From Gordius sp. MW1 (taxonomy: Eukaryota; Nematomorpha; Gordioida; Gordea; Gordiidae), in NCBI GenBank assembly GCA_964036665.1, contig OZ038532.1, forward strand, positions 16,882,537 to 16,946,536: 64,000 nucleotides of DNA, in the 5' to 3' direction. Positions 47,097-59,154 of this stretch are shown here, in pieces. Positions within the stretch are counted from its first letter, which is position 1, and every line of letters begins with the position of its first letter. Both the position numbers and the translations under genes were made by a program. The notes beneath the pieces were generated by a model. That model did no database searches. It had not been told where the DNA came from and saw only the letters and a program-made list of their open reading frames with translations.

Positions 47097-48987
47097 ACTC
47101 GGGCCTTTGGCCCTCGTGGGAAGGGGGAGGGGAGAAGGGGAGGGGAGAAGGAAAGGGGGAAGAGAATGGGGGAAGGGAAGGGGGGAAGGGAAGGGGGGAA
47201 GGGAAGGGGGGAAGGGAAGGGGAGAAGGGAAGGGGGGACGACTCATCTTTACTTCGTATAAATGTATCATATTTGCTATGCAATTTATGGGCGAGAAAGG
47301 TGGGAAGGGGCGAGAATGCCTATAGGGGGGTATTAAATGCCTAATGATTAATTAATTATTTATACAAATTTTCCATTTATAGGCAAAATGTAATATAGGC
47401 AAAATGTAATATAGGCAAAATGTAATATAGGCAAGGGTTAGGGTTAGATTTAGTGTTTGCATTTAGTTGCGTATTACATTAGTTTTTACGGCCTTTAGTG
47501 ATTATGGGTCTAACAAACATTATATTATAAAACATCACAATGTTAAGAATTTGCAGAATTGTTGGGAGAAATTTTTGTTGAATTTGAACAATTTTTAATT
47601 AAAAAAATCAAAAATTTGGCGAATGGTCCTTTTTTCTCCATTGGTCAGTACCAACAGATACTCTATAAGTCAATGAAAGCCAAAAAAACGGAAAAAAAAA
47701 TTTGATGCTCACTTTGGCCAATGGTCATTTTTTTCCATTGGTCAGCAGCCAGCACACGGTAAAAATGGATATAAATTCATAAGAGTAAAAAAAAACGAAA
47801 AAAAAATTTTCGAATCACATTTTGGCTAATGGTCATTTTATTCCATTGGTCAGCAGCCAGCGGACGGCCAAAAAGTCATAATAGCAATGGTAGGAACAGG
47901 AACAATCATAATAGTCAAAAAAAAACGAAAAAAATAATTTCGATTCACATTTTTGCCAATGGTCATTTTTTCCATCGGTCAGGAGCCAACGGACGGCCAA
48001 AAAGTCATAATAGCAATGGTAGTAACAGGAACAATCATAATAGTCAAAAAAAACGAAAAAATAAACTCGGATTCATATTTTGGCCAATGGTCATTTTTTT
48101 CATTGGTCAGCAGCCAGCGGACGGCCAAAAAGTCTTATTATCAATGATAGTAACAAGAACAATCATAAGAGTCAAAAAAAAACCAAAACAATAATTCCGA
48201 TTTCCATTTTGGCCAATGGTCATTTTTTCCATCGGTCAGTAGCCAGCGGACGGCTAAAAAGTTATAATGGCATTGGTAGTAACAGGAACAATCATAATAG
48301 TCAAAAAAAAACCGGGTTTCGAACCCAAAAACTTGTTAAATCAACCGGGATTTGAACCTAAAAACTAGTTAAATTAATAATAGCAATATCTATACTGTTA
48401 AAAAAAGCGTGACAAGACATTCGGTGCAAGACATTCGGCGCGTGACAAGACATTCGGAAAATGGAAAGTGAGCCCATAAATTGCATAGCAATTAAAACTT
48501 TTGTAGGAGCACAGGGACCCACATCAGTAGAGGCATAGGCCCTTGTAGTGGAGGGCATAGGGTAATTATCAATGTTAACCTATTCGAAAACGAACAAAAA
48601 ATTTCGATTTATTTGGCCAATGGTAATTTTTTTCAATGGTCAGTAGCCTGCGGACGGTCAAAAAGTCATATTATCAATGGTATTAACAAGAACAAAATAT
48701 TAATTTAATTAACAGGGACCCATATCAGTAGAGGCATAGGCCCTTGTAGTGGAGGGCATAGGGTAATTATCAATGTTAACCTATTCAAAAACGAACAAAA
48801 AATTTCGATTTATTTGGCCGATGGTAATTTTTTTCCATGGTCAGTAGCCTGCGGACGGTCAAAAAGTCATATTATCAATGGTATTAACAAGAACAATATA
48901 TTAATTTAATTTAAAAAAGGCTGGCGCCAATAACTTGGTGGACGGACGATGGACGGACGACGGACGGACAACCAAAAACGAGCCCAT
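47097..48987. mobile_element. Minisatellite-bearing element, copy C, head to tail with B
   Basis: Nearly the same as copy B at an offset of 1918 bp. Differences include a longer G/A-rich tract (47113-47236), three rather than two AAATGTAATATAGGC units, one minisatellite unit fewer, and a truncated right end at GAGCCCAT (48980). This is a recent tandem duplication or a tandem transposition product. Confidence 0.65.
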
Positions 48988-49330
48988 ATTAATATGCAAT
49001 TTTCCAATTGCGCCATATTTAACCCAATATAACTTCGAATTGTTTAAATATGAGGGGTGTTTTATATAGACTAAAAAATCAAATAAATTTAGAGTCCCGA
49101 GATATAAAATACTATCCAAAAATAAATTAAATAAGTGTCTCATAGAGTTTATTGCTTAATTTAACATCGAAAAGATTAGTTACAATCCTATTTTATTAAA
49201 AGTCGAGAGATTTGTTGCTGCTGGGAGAAATAAATGTGCATGAAAACAGTTTAAAAATCCGACTATTATTAAATACATATACACTTTAAAATTTGATGAA
49301 TTTTACTCAAGTAACTTTAATTTGATTATG
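48988..49330. other. Intergenic, no gene seen
   Basis: Spacer between the tandem elements and the next MITE. Confidence 0.3.
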
Positions 49331-49781
49331 AAACTAGACTAGATACACTGCTCATGCCATATGTTGCATATGGTTAATTGTGTGTCAAATTTTCCTCCAT
49401 TTTATAGAGAGCAACTGGTGTATTTTAACCATGTAATTTTGCCCTATAACAGTCAATTTACCTTCCCCACTAGTTTATAAATTAAAACAAACGTCAATAA
49501 ATTAATATTATACAAAATATTGATGGCGCTATATTATTATACAAACTTTAATCGCAGTTTTTACATTTTTAATTTTTATGTATTATGTAAATGATATTTA
49601 TTATAAAATGCCGTTTTTTGATATCTACCCAATCCAATATTTTTTTTTACCCTTTTAAGATTATTTAATTTGCAAAAATTACTCATTTCTATAATCATCA
49701 CTTTACCATGTTCGCATCAAAATTGTGGAAAAAAGGGTACACAATTTGTGCGTTGGTAAGCAGTCTATCTACTAGTCCATG
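49331..49781. mobile_element. About 450-bp MITE, TAGACTA...CTGCTCAT family
   Basis: The left end is CTAGACTAGATACACTGCTC, the right end GCAGTCTATCTACTAGTCC. The interior words GCATATGGTTAATTGTG and ATATTGATGGCGCTATATT recur inverted in the copy at 54950, which is in the opposite orientation. Boundaries are approximate. Confidence 0.65.
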
Positions 49782-51626
49782 GAAAAACTATATTAAAAAT
49801 ACCACCTGATATAATGCGCTAAATTACATGTGGCTCCTTAAGGCACTTGCGCATGAGTATGTTCAATTATCTTAATAGATTTAGCACTAATGTTTAATTG
49901 GCTTTTTCTAGTAAAACTATTTTTAATTATATTATTTTAAACTATTTTAAATAATATAGTGACACTATTTATTTAAGTTTTGACTCATTCAAAATTATCT
50001 TGGGCTTATATTTATCCCTATATAGATAACTAAAAACAAATTTTTAAAGTTGTCATACATTTAGATAAAAATAACTTTTCAATATATTGTAAATTTTAAT
50101 ATATGAATAATAAATAATTAGTTCTTTAAGATAAAAGTTATTTGAGTTGTGGATAATTAAAATTTTTGTAGAAGCTTAAAACCATTTTACTTAAATAAGT
50201 TTTTGGTATAATTTATTAATCCTAGATATAACTTATAACCCAAATCTGGACTCGACAGTGTTGTCTGCCAATATTTATAACACCTTCCGACTCAAAAAAT
50301 TATAATAACCTTAAATTTGATTTTAAACACAATCTAACGTCGAACCTATTTACACCATTAGTTATATGCTAGCCTTTAACCCTAAAATATTTTAAGAAAT
50401 GATCGATGTGACGAGTTGAGGGGGACCATTGAAAAAACATATGACTCAGCTGAGGTAATTTTTAAATATGAGTTTAATTATTTTAAGAATTAAACATTTT
50501 TTGTTGAGATTATAATTATGTAAAAAATTATATGAAAATTTTTTGTTGAGATTATAATTATGTAAAAAATAATAGTTTCTCCTCTGTATAATTATAATTT
50601 AGCAATTTTTTTAACATAAATTAGGGCTATATTCTATTATAAATCATGTGAAAGTGGATTTTAATTAAATTAGGAACAAAACAATCACTCTTTTAGTCTA
50701 AAGGCTATTTTCTTTGACATAATTATATTAAGAGAATTTAAATTTTGCATCAATATGTATTTTGTAAATGCTTTTTTTATTAAAGGGTGTTACTTAAATT
50801 AATATGAATTTATCTAACTTACTATTGAAATATATTATGGATAATATCCATTATAATTTATTTCTAATTTTAATTTAATATTTTTTATATAAGACTTATT
50901 TTGTTCATAATAAAATCATATAAATCCCAAATATGATTCCTGGTTTTTAACTTCCCACTACTTTTAAACATTATATAATACCTTAAACTTCAAACCTATT
51001 ATGAAATGCAATTAACTGTCTTCAAAAAATATGCCAAACATAGATCTAAATTAAAGAAAGTCTTTACTATTTTCTAATCCCACTAAAATTTTGTTAAATA
51101 CAAAGGCCTTATCATATTCATTCCCCCCCCCCAACATATATATATGAAAGTAATGCAACCACAATTTTTATTCAAAGAATATTTAAAATGTTTAGATAAT
51201 AAATACAAACATGCTCATACAAAATATGATTCAGACATTTGAACACTATTCATATTTTCTTGGTTTGGTGTTGTTTTTCAAAAAATACTATGTTGACTAG
51301 GACAAATGAAATTGGAGGAATTTTTGCATGATATTTTTCTTTTTATCATACACTATTGGGAGAAAGGCACATCTTTTTTCCAAACTTTGGGGAAAAGTTT
51401 TCTCTTTAATTTTTTACTTCCTTTAAATTCAGGTGATAAGTGAATTGATTGTGGCTAAATTCAATATTGCTTGGTCTAATTTATTTGACATTGTGATGCA
51501 CATAATTGAACTATTAATATAAAATTTCCCTTTTGTCATATTTTTGAAATACATCTCATATACTAATGTAAATATTTTGTCCAATCTTATTCCTTATCAA
51601 AGTTAACTTCTTCTGTGTTTGTATTA
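49782..51626. other. Intergenic with a small tandem duplication
   Basis: No gene. TTTTTTGTTGAGATTATAAT and the following 14 bases occur at 50497 and again at 50539, a 42-bp period. A C run lies at 51123-51131. Confidence 0.4.
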
Positions 51627-51634
51627 TCTTCTCT

Positions 51635-51919
51635 CATGGGCATAGCCAGGTTTTGAATTGGGGGGGGCAGGTTAAAAAAAAAAAGGTCTCGACATCCAAA
51701 AATTTTCCTGGGTCTTGACGTCCAAAAATTTTGTGGCGACCAAAAAAAAGCAACTCCCCTAATTAGGCAGTGGGGGCAGCCAAACCCCTGCCCCCCTGGC
51801 TAATTAGGGAGGGGGGCAAAATATATTTTTTTTAATTTCTAAGGGTTTTTGTATTAAATTTTTTTTTTTGATTAGGAGGGGGGGGGGCAGCCGCCCCCCC
51901 CCCCCTGGCTACGCCCATG
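51635..51919. mobile_element. 285-bp MITE of the GGGCGTAGCC family
   Basis: The ends are CATGGGCATAGCCAGG and CCTGGCTACGCCCATG, perfect inverses but one base. TSD TCTTCTCT / TCTTCACT (51627-51634 and 51920-51927) matches at 7 of 8. Long G and C runs lie inside, and an internal CCCCTGGCTAATTAGG suggests a nested or duplicated end. Confidence 0.8.
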
Positions 51920-51927
51920 TCTTCACT

Positions 51928-52630
51928 AGTCAAAATATTATCATCCTCACTTGAGGACATACCCATTTTTAGTGTCTATATTCATAGATTATGGTGCCAT
52001 GCTATGATATTATATGTATGATCTTGAACATAAATTATACCTTCTCTTAGCCTCTGAACCTGAAATTGAATAACCACGCGGTCACCTACATCCATCTTTT
52101 AAGGTATATACTAGCCAAAAACTTATGAGATTACTGTTTCTCAATATTTATATGATTGTTCATGTATAAGACTAAAAATTCATTTATTTTTTGCAAAATT
52201 TAGCAAAAAAACATACGTTAATACATGTGTGGTGTACATAGGAACCCACCCAAAATTTTCGATATACCTAACTAAACTAGGGTCTATTAAAATTCGTAAG
52301 ACCATCAATATAAATTGCGATTTATTTTTAGTTTATAAATATTGTAGGAATCCACAAATACTCTCGCGGGTTGTATGTTTATCACGTTTTAGCATCCTAA
52401 AACAAAATATAAACCCTGAATTTATAATTTATAAATCTTCTCCCAATGCTATTTTTTCATTTTATTAATATCTTGACTTAGTATGTGGGCTAGAACATTT
52501 TATAAATTGTCTTTTTATGCATTTTAACCACTTATTATGCAGTTGATTTTTGTTGTTTTCAATCGGCGAAGTTATTTGCCAACTAAATAGATGAAGGTTT
52601 AAAGTCTAAGCATTTCTCAACATAAACATA
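51928..52630. other. Intergenic, no gene supported
   Basis: A 79-codon frame at 52229-52468 shows no recognisable motif and AT-biased composition like the surroundings. Not called. Confidence 0.3.
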
Positions 52631-52639
52631 TATTTAACC

Positions 52640-52790
52640 CGGAGGGGTGGCAGGGGGGGCTGCCCCCTCTAATGCAAAAAACTGTTGAAATTTATTAAAT
52701 TTATGACTAAAATTTAAAAAAATTATCATTTTGCCCCTTTCTTAATATATATTGCCCCCCCTCTTTGTCCAATGCTGGCTACGCCCATGG
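52640..52790. mobile_element. About 150-bp MITE of the GGGCGTAGCC family
   Basis: The right end GCTGGCTACGCCCATGG is clear; the left end (GGAGGGGTGGCAGGGGGGGC) has lost its tip. Same interior as the 59450 copy (a G run, a GCTGCCCCC motif, then AAATTTATTAAA). Confidence 0.6.
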
Positions 52791-53959
52791 CTATTGTTAT
52801 GATGACTCAATAATGGCCTTGTTTGTTTTTATTTTGTGTGTGAAACAACTTTTTAATTTAATCAACCTTTAAAGGCCAACTTGCATATGCGAATTTTATC
52901 TTAAATTTAATGCCAATTTTTACCGCATCACAACCTTGGTCAAGGTAGCGTGTTATCTTTTTTATGAAACCAAGGATTCTTTGTGCAAGGCAAATGAAAT
53001 TTACTCATAAAATATTTAGGATTTTTTTAAGGGAGATAAATTAACATTCAAGTTAAATTTAAATTTTACATTCGTTCTTGACTCATTAAGTTGCTAGGCT
53101 AGGATAGTTTTGTTTTCGCTATTTTTTTGTGTACAATAAATATTTACAATTTTACTTTAAATTAGGCATTAAAAACATATTAATCCATTTAGTTTTGGCA
53201 CCAGGAATCAATGGTTAATTTATTTTAATTGAAGCTTGGTGAAGGGTCGTGAGTGAGATTAATATAGGGGTCAAATTTAAAATATGTGGCCTTTAGGCTT
53301 ATAATTTTAAAGTTTTAAAAAAAATGAAAACAATAATTTTTAAATAAAGGTGAGATTTAATTGCCATACTTGTTCTTAAAATTGCACCTGCAAAGCTTTC
53401 ATTTTAAATCAAATTGTGCTTATAATAAATAGCAATATTGCATTCAATATAAATTTCCAAGAATTATCTTATATTGTGTTGTTGACGTAGGTAGACAGGG
53501 TAGGTAAGTAGGGGCAACTACCCCCCCCCCCCTTCCACCTCCCTCCCTTTAAAATCTCCAAAAACTATGTAAAGTTTAATGAAAAGAGGGCAAATTAAAG
53601 AAAAATTGTTTTTTCCTAACGTAATTTTTTTTAGTAGTCCCTCCCATATTCCTACTTTTGATAAAGCTTATGTTATGCTTGCTAGAGGATTAATATTGCG
53701 GGAAATGTCTGTCGTCTAAAGAAATGTTTTTATTTCTTGAATACTGCCTTTAATTCTCTATCAAACTTAATCATAAACGTTTTCAGACATTTTGTCCCTC
53801 ATGTCGTTGGGTCAATAATATATCAATAAATCTGATTGGAAGTTGTATAACGTGTCGAATTTAGGCTAACTACCAATATCGAACTTGAGAACCAAAATAC
53901 TTGCTGTAATATCTCAGGGTCATATTTTTGTTTGTGTGCAATATTATTTAAAATGAATT
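52791..53959. other. Intergenic, no gene seen
   Basis: A C run at 53521-53532 next to GGGTAGGTAAGTAGGGGCAA marks another MITE-like scrap; otherwise nothing recognised. Confidence 0.3.
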
Positions 53960-53967
53960 AAATAATC

Positions 53968-54488
53968 CAGTAGCGTAGGGACGGGGGGGCTTTCGGGTTG
54001 ACCCCCCCCCCCATTCACAAAAAAAATGAATTTTTTTTTCAAATTATATGGAAAAATTATTAATAGGAGTCTTGTGTGTTAGCAGCGAGGCGAACTTGGG
54101 CTTATAATTTCATTTAAACGGTCCCGTGCGGGACATTTATCGGTAATTAAAGCCTCAAGCCAATGCAAGTGTTTAGTTTAAACAATGGCCTTAATTAGCG
54201 CAAACAGAAAAATTGGAAAGAGATCTTTGCAATTTGCGTCTCTGTAGATATTATTAATGCATTTTTGACCAAAAACTCATCGTAGTTATTGAATTTGGAT
54301 AATTTTAATAAGTTTTTGTTTAATCGAACTTCTTTGACATAAAATTTACCCCCCCCCCCCCACCCACTTAATTAGACCTACCTCCGTCACTACTGTATAT
54401 AAGCTTAATAATATTTTTTTTTAATAGTATCATCCAAAATTTTTTGGAAACCCCCCCCCCCCATGAGACAATCCTGGCTACGCCTATG
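53968..54488. mobile_element. Overlapping scraps of the GGCGTAGC MITE family
   Basis: A left end CAGTAGCGTAGGGACGG at 53968, a candidate right end CTCCGTCACTACTG near 54380-54394, and a further right end CCTGGCTACGCCTATG at 54473-54488. C runs lie at 54002, 54349 and 54451. I could not match a TSD to any pair, so this is a cluster, not one element. Confidence 0.45.
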
Positions 54489-54639
54489 AATTAATAGCTT
54501 TTAATTATGATAATTATACATTTATAGTATTTCTGAGGGGGGGGGGGGTAGAAAGTGACCGGAAAAAGTTTGGGAAACCCTGATTTGTGCTTCATTGAGG
54601 AAGTGGATTTTAAATATTAAAATAAAGGATATTATTAAT

Positions 54640-55700
54640 TTGGAAATTAATGGGGGGGGGGGATGGTTGAAACTATTTCGCACTCTTTTACACCGCGTGA
54701 TGCGTTGGAGCGACTATTTTCGTAGGTTTGGCTTTGTGAAGGAAGCCTTATGTTACGTTTGGAGCATATCTGCGAAGAACAGAGCCCATAGCTATGGCCA
54801 AATGCCACCAATCATTTAAAGAATCATACAAGAGTGGTCACCACGAAGAAAGAAATATGTATCAATCATTTCGCCGTTTAAGCCTTTTAACATGACGTTG
54901 TTAAGGTTGGTAGAGTGCGGAAGAAAAGTCCAGAACGCTCTGATATAGGCATAGACTAAATAGACTGCTCATCAACGCACAAAATGTGTACCCTTTTTTC
55001 CACCATTTTGAAACGAGGATTGTAACGTTGTGAGCATATAGAAATTAGTTCTTTTCGTAAATTAAATAATTTTAAAAAGGTAAATAAAAAAATATTAAAG
55101 TGGGTAGATATCAAAAACAGCATTTTAAAATAAACATCATTTAAAAAATACCTAAAGATTAAAAATGTAAAAACTGCGATTAAAGTTTGTTTAATAATAT
55201 AGTGCCATCAATATTTTGTATAATATTAATTTATTGACGTTTTTTTAAATTTATAAACTAGTGAGGAAGGTAAATTGACTGTTATAAGGCAAAATTACAT
55301 GGTTAAAATACACCAAATACACTCTTCAAAATGGAGGAAAATTAGACACACAATTACCCATATGCAACATATGGCATGAGCAGTCTATATAGTCTAAGAA
55401 TATAGGATATAATTCTTAATATTGGACTGCGCACAGGCCGTAGAAATGCCCATGTCGAAGAGCGTTTGAAAGTATCAATTGTTGTAATGACTTCCGTTGT
55501 AAAGGAATCTTGAAAAGCTTGATCAATTGGTTCGGGTAAATGATGGTTAGGTCTCATTGGGTCTTTAGCGATTAATGCGTCAAGTTTATCTTTGTTAAGC
55601 AGTATTTTATTATTAGAAGTGGCGACGCGGATTGCACCTCGAAAGTCGCAATCATTTATTTTTTTCAGACTTCATTTTTCCCCTCCGTAGAAGGGGTGTA
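54640..55700 (-). pseudogene. RLE-type LINE RT fragment, decayed (copy 3), split by a MITE
   Basis: On the minus strand 55690-55400 encodes INDCDFRGAIRVATS, then FTTEVITTIDTFKRSS and FLRPVRSP, which has the shape of the RT N-terminal region of such elements (EV..AI.SF..GS...LRP). Beyond the MITE at 54950-55398 it resumes with a decayed stretch ending in WHLAIAMGSVLRRYAPN near 54790, like the R-P-I-A-V-G-x-T-L-R-R box. It covers the part upstream of what copies 1 and 2 preserve, so the family link is an inference. Confidence 0.5.
54950..55398. mobile_element. 449-bp MITE, CATAGACTAAATAGACTGCT family
   Basis: The left end CATAGACTAAATAGACTGCT and right end AGCAGTCTATATAGTCTAAG are close inverses. 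TSD GATATAGG (54942-54949) / AATATAGG (55399-55406) matches at 7 of 8. It interrupts the LINE RT fragment on the opposite strand. Confidence 0.8.
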
Positions 55701-57124
55701 AGAGTTTGAACGTGGTTAGAGTAAGTAAAAGGGTCACTTATAGTTTGCCAATAATTAGTAAAAAATTTGCCCCCTCTATATTAGATAGTTTGCCTATGAG
55801 AGGTAGGGTAAACGAGTTTGCCACTGTTCATAATTATTAATATTTATTGGGTTTTGTGATGACTTAAGGGGGAATTCGCTAAATCTTGCACCGGAAATAT
55901 TTTTAATTAAATTATTAAAGAGATGGTGAATGAGATGTTTGTGAGGGTATCTGACAAGGACAAAGCTATAGGTTTTTGGGTTGTAGGTTGAGAGACTTCA
56001 CCTGATTTGTCTCCTCTTCAGCCATACTTTAAAATATCCATACACGTGAGTAAGTTTTGTGTTTGGGAGAAAAATCGGAATGTTAAATCTTTCTTCCAAT
56101 TATGTTTGGTTTTAATGTGAATAATTCATGAGAATATATAATTTTGTTGTGTATAATTAGATTTTTAGCTATTTAATTTTAAATAAACACATGCTAAAAA
56201 CAATAATTGAAAATTACAATTATATTTTTTAAAAATATATCATTATTATCGTCTAATTTAGTAATAAAAGGTCAAACCTAAATTTTAAGCAAATACCTAC
56301 TAGGAGACAATAGTGTTATCATAAATTCGCTGTTATAAAAAACTGATCAAGACAAAATAAATATAAGTTTTGCTAAAATCATACATTGCTATGCAATTCT
56401 CTTTCGATTGTCCTGTCCGTTCTGTCCAACTTGTTTCTGAAACTTGGGTTTATTATTATGGAAATTTATGCTTCTTTAAAAAACTTTTTTGCTTCCGCAT
56501 AAATAGTAGCTAATGACCGCTGCGTGGCTTCAATTATCCGACCTAGCCCGAGCCCAAATTCCATTTTTATTTTGTGTTCCGTCTGAATTAAATTTTTTTT
56601 CCAACTTATCTAGCTTGAAAGTGGCTAAATAATTATCTATACATTAATTATGACCGTTGTTTACTTCTAATTTGTCTGACGCTGGCTTTAGGATAAAATC
56701 CGTTTTTAGTTATTTTTTCTCCTTATTTTCGTATATCTTACTTTTTCGACATTTAATTTGTCGGCCCCAGGCTAAGCTAAGGTTTTGCCTTTTATTAAAG
56801 GTGCTAAATACTTTTTTGATCCCAATGCAAAAAAACTATTCTGCGGAATGGCAGTTTGTTGACGTTAATTAGTTTTACCCCAAGCCGCACCGAAAATCCC
56901 TTTTTACGCCTAAACTACGTTTTTAAGCGCGCCCAACTTCTCACTTTTAAAGGCAAACTACAAGTTTGCTTACATCAGCCTAAAACTATAATTAAATCAT
57001 TGACCGTTGACCGAACTTAACGCAAGTAACCACTTTGCAGTTCGAGCTAAGCCAATAGTTACCAGCATACGTAGCCAGACCCTCTACCATCTTTTCTCCA
57101 TTGCTTAGATTGTATAGCAAATGA
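55701..57124. other. Intergenic, no gene seen
   Basis: No gene. ACCTAGCCCGAGCCCAAATT at about 56540 is a scrap of the CCCGAGC-rich hAT-like family. Confidence 0.3.
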
Positions 57125-57132
57125 ACTGCTTT

Positions 57133-57408
57133 CAGGCGCGTAGCCAGGATTTTCTCAAGGGGGAAGAAAAATTCAAAAATTCGACACTTTTATTTATAAT
57201 GTAACAAAAGTAAACTTCGCGTACAATATATGCCAAATTTCAAGGCGCTATATAACCAGCTTTGGGAAAAATCTCTTCTCTTCATTAATCAGAGCATTTA
57301 CTATCGATTTTATACCTTAAAAAAGGACATGGACCTTCATAAAAATTTTCAAATTTTAGTCAAGGGGGTAGAAAATTCCCACTTTCTGCCCCCTTGGCTA
57401 CGCGCCTG
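57133..57408. mobile_element. 276-bp MITE of the GCGTAGCC family
   Basis: The ends are CAGGCGCGTAGCCAGG and CTTGGCTACGCGCCTG. TSD ACTGCTTT / ACTGCTGT (57125-57132 and 57409-57416) matches at 7 of 8. The tips are the same as the right tip of the 2.07-kb element at 5251-7317, so the two probably used the same transposase. Confidence 0.85.
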
Positions 57409-57416
57409 ACTGCTGT

Positions 57417-58365
57417 TATAGGAAGTGGAGAAGAGGCTAGAGTTTATGGCAGATAAAAGCCACGAGGGCTCTAGCAAAGCTTGACCAATTGATAACGGAA
57501 CGAATTTGCTGTCTTAATATGCCTAGTAAATGAACTGTTCTATACGAAATGTAGAAAGGCCTAGGGTTAAGGCTGAACATAGACAATATGGCCGGGGTTC
57601 AAGGAGCTAAGCCCTAGCGTGAAGTCCAAGGGCGCAGCTTCCGCGTGATGCGAGGCGGAGATTTTTATAATGTAGTGATACATAAATAACAGTGATTTTT
57701 AATGATTTCCTTTTTAAACTTGGGGGTAGCAATATATTTTCACATTGTTTTTTATAATTGGATTAGACACTCCTTAAAATCCCTCACATTTTACAAATAC
57801 TATAGATCCGGGACAAATTTTTTACAATTAGAAACTTTTTATTTAAATTGCTTTTCCTCTATAAGCATGTATATTGAGGTAAGGGTTCTAAGCCTGTTAA
57901 GGTTTTTACTAGCGACATACATGCCTGGTTTAGATATGTAAATACAAATTTTTAGTGTATTTGTCATTTTTTTAGTTTTTAATTGGTGTGGCTTACATAT
58001 AACAATACAAGTTAATTAATTTTTTATGTATTTTGTCATTATTTATGAGATATCATGTGATACAATTATTAACCCTTAAAGCAACGTTTAGCAAACGCCT
58101 TCCAATTTTTTTTGTTAACAATATCCTTATTAATTCGTTTTATCCTTTGTTCCTGACAATTGAATGACTATGACACCACATCCTATTCACAGTATATTTA
58201 ATTTGGAAAACTTCAGTTTCATACATAAATTTTTTTATATTATGACTATAACTCAAAATTTTCAGGTAAAAATATTGAATTTAAATGGTGTCAACTTAGA
58301 TTAATATAAGAATTTTATTTCCTAGGACACGCATTTTATCAATGTTTCATTGAATAGAATATATT
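57417..58365. other. Intergenic, no gene supported
   Basis: A 79-codon frame at 57702-57941 lacks any recognisable feature and is not called. Confidence 0.3.
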
Positions 58366-58370
58366 ACGCG

Positions 58371-58793
58371 GCGTCGTGATGACGCGCGAGGCGAAAATTT
58401 TTGAGCTTATTTATCAAACTCTTCTACTTTTTCTAAATATCTTTATATTCATCGTGATATATGTCTTATATCACGAAAATATCAATTGTAAATAGGAGGC
58501 GTTAATAGTGAAAGAGCAGACGATTATTTTCGCCCCCCGCGGCAAAAAGCGAACGAAAATAAGATTAATACAAAACAAATCATTTTGTACTTTTCGCGGG
58601 ATGGTTAAAAATTGAATTTGGTTTTTTATATAATTTTATGTTTTAATTACGATCTTATTAATGAATACCATTGATATATGATAAATTTCACGATGAACAT
58701 AAAGATATTAAGAAAAAGAGAGAAAAGTTTGATAAATTATCCTAAAAATTCACTTCGCTTTTTTTCGCTCCGTGCGTCATCACGAACGCCCCC
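58371..58793. mobile_element. About 420-bp MITE with long imperfect inverted repeats
   Basis: GGCGTCGTGATGACGCGCGA and the following 130 bases (TTTATCAAACTCTTCT, ATATTCATCGTGA) return inverted on the right up to CGTGCGTCATCACGAACGCC. No convincing TSD was seen. The central 60 bases include CGCCCCCCGCGGC and may be the remains of a nested end. Confidence 0.65.
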
Positions 58794-59154
58794 TAGACAG
58801 CTTTTTCATATGTAATAAAAAATAATACCATTGTTATAATATAAAAGAATAGATAAAATTTACTTATTATTTTTTGTTGCATGTTATTCGCATTAAAGCG
58901 GGTGTTAAATTTCGTACTTGTTTAACGATTTTAGACTATATGTCTTTTGCTAAGTTTTTAACGACAAACACTTTATACAGACTCGATTTTATAAGAAATT
59001 TCATAATGGCATAACCTACCTGTTTAAAATTATATTTTTTGTAAAATAATTTTTCACACTTTTTTCGTCTTACTGAAACACGTCACTATTTATAAACGCG
59101 GCAATTTGTACGTCATCTAGTATCATATTTTCGCCGTAGTCGACTTCCACTCCA
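58794..59154. other. 5' flank of the carrier gene
   Basis: No gene. It should hold the promoter of the carrier gene; no clear core element could be chosen. Confidence 0.3.

Noticed and set aside
47089-47325. Pro-rich and Gly/Arg-rich open frames
   Set aside because: Translations of the G/A-rich tract of copy C, with equal openness in several frames.
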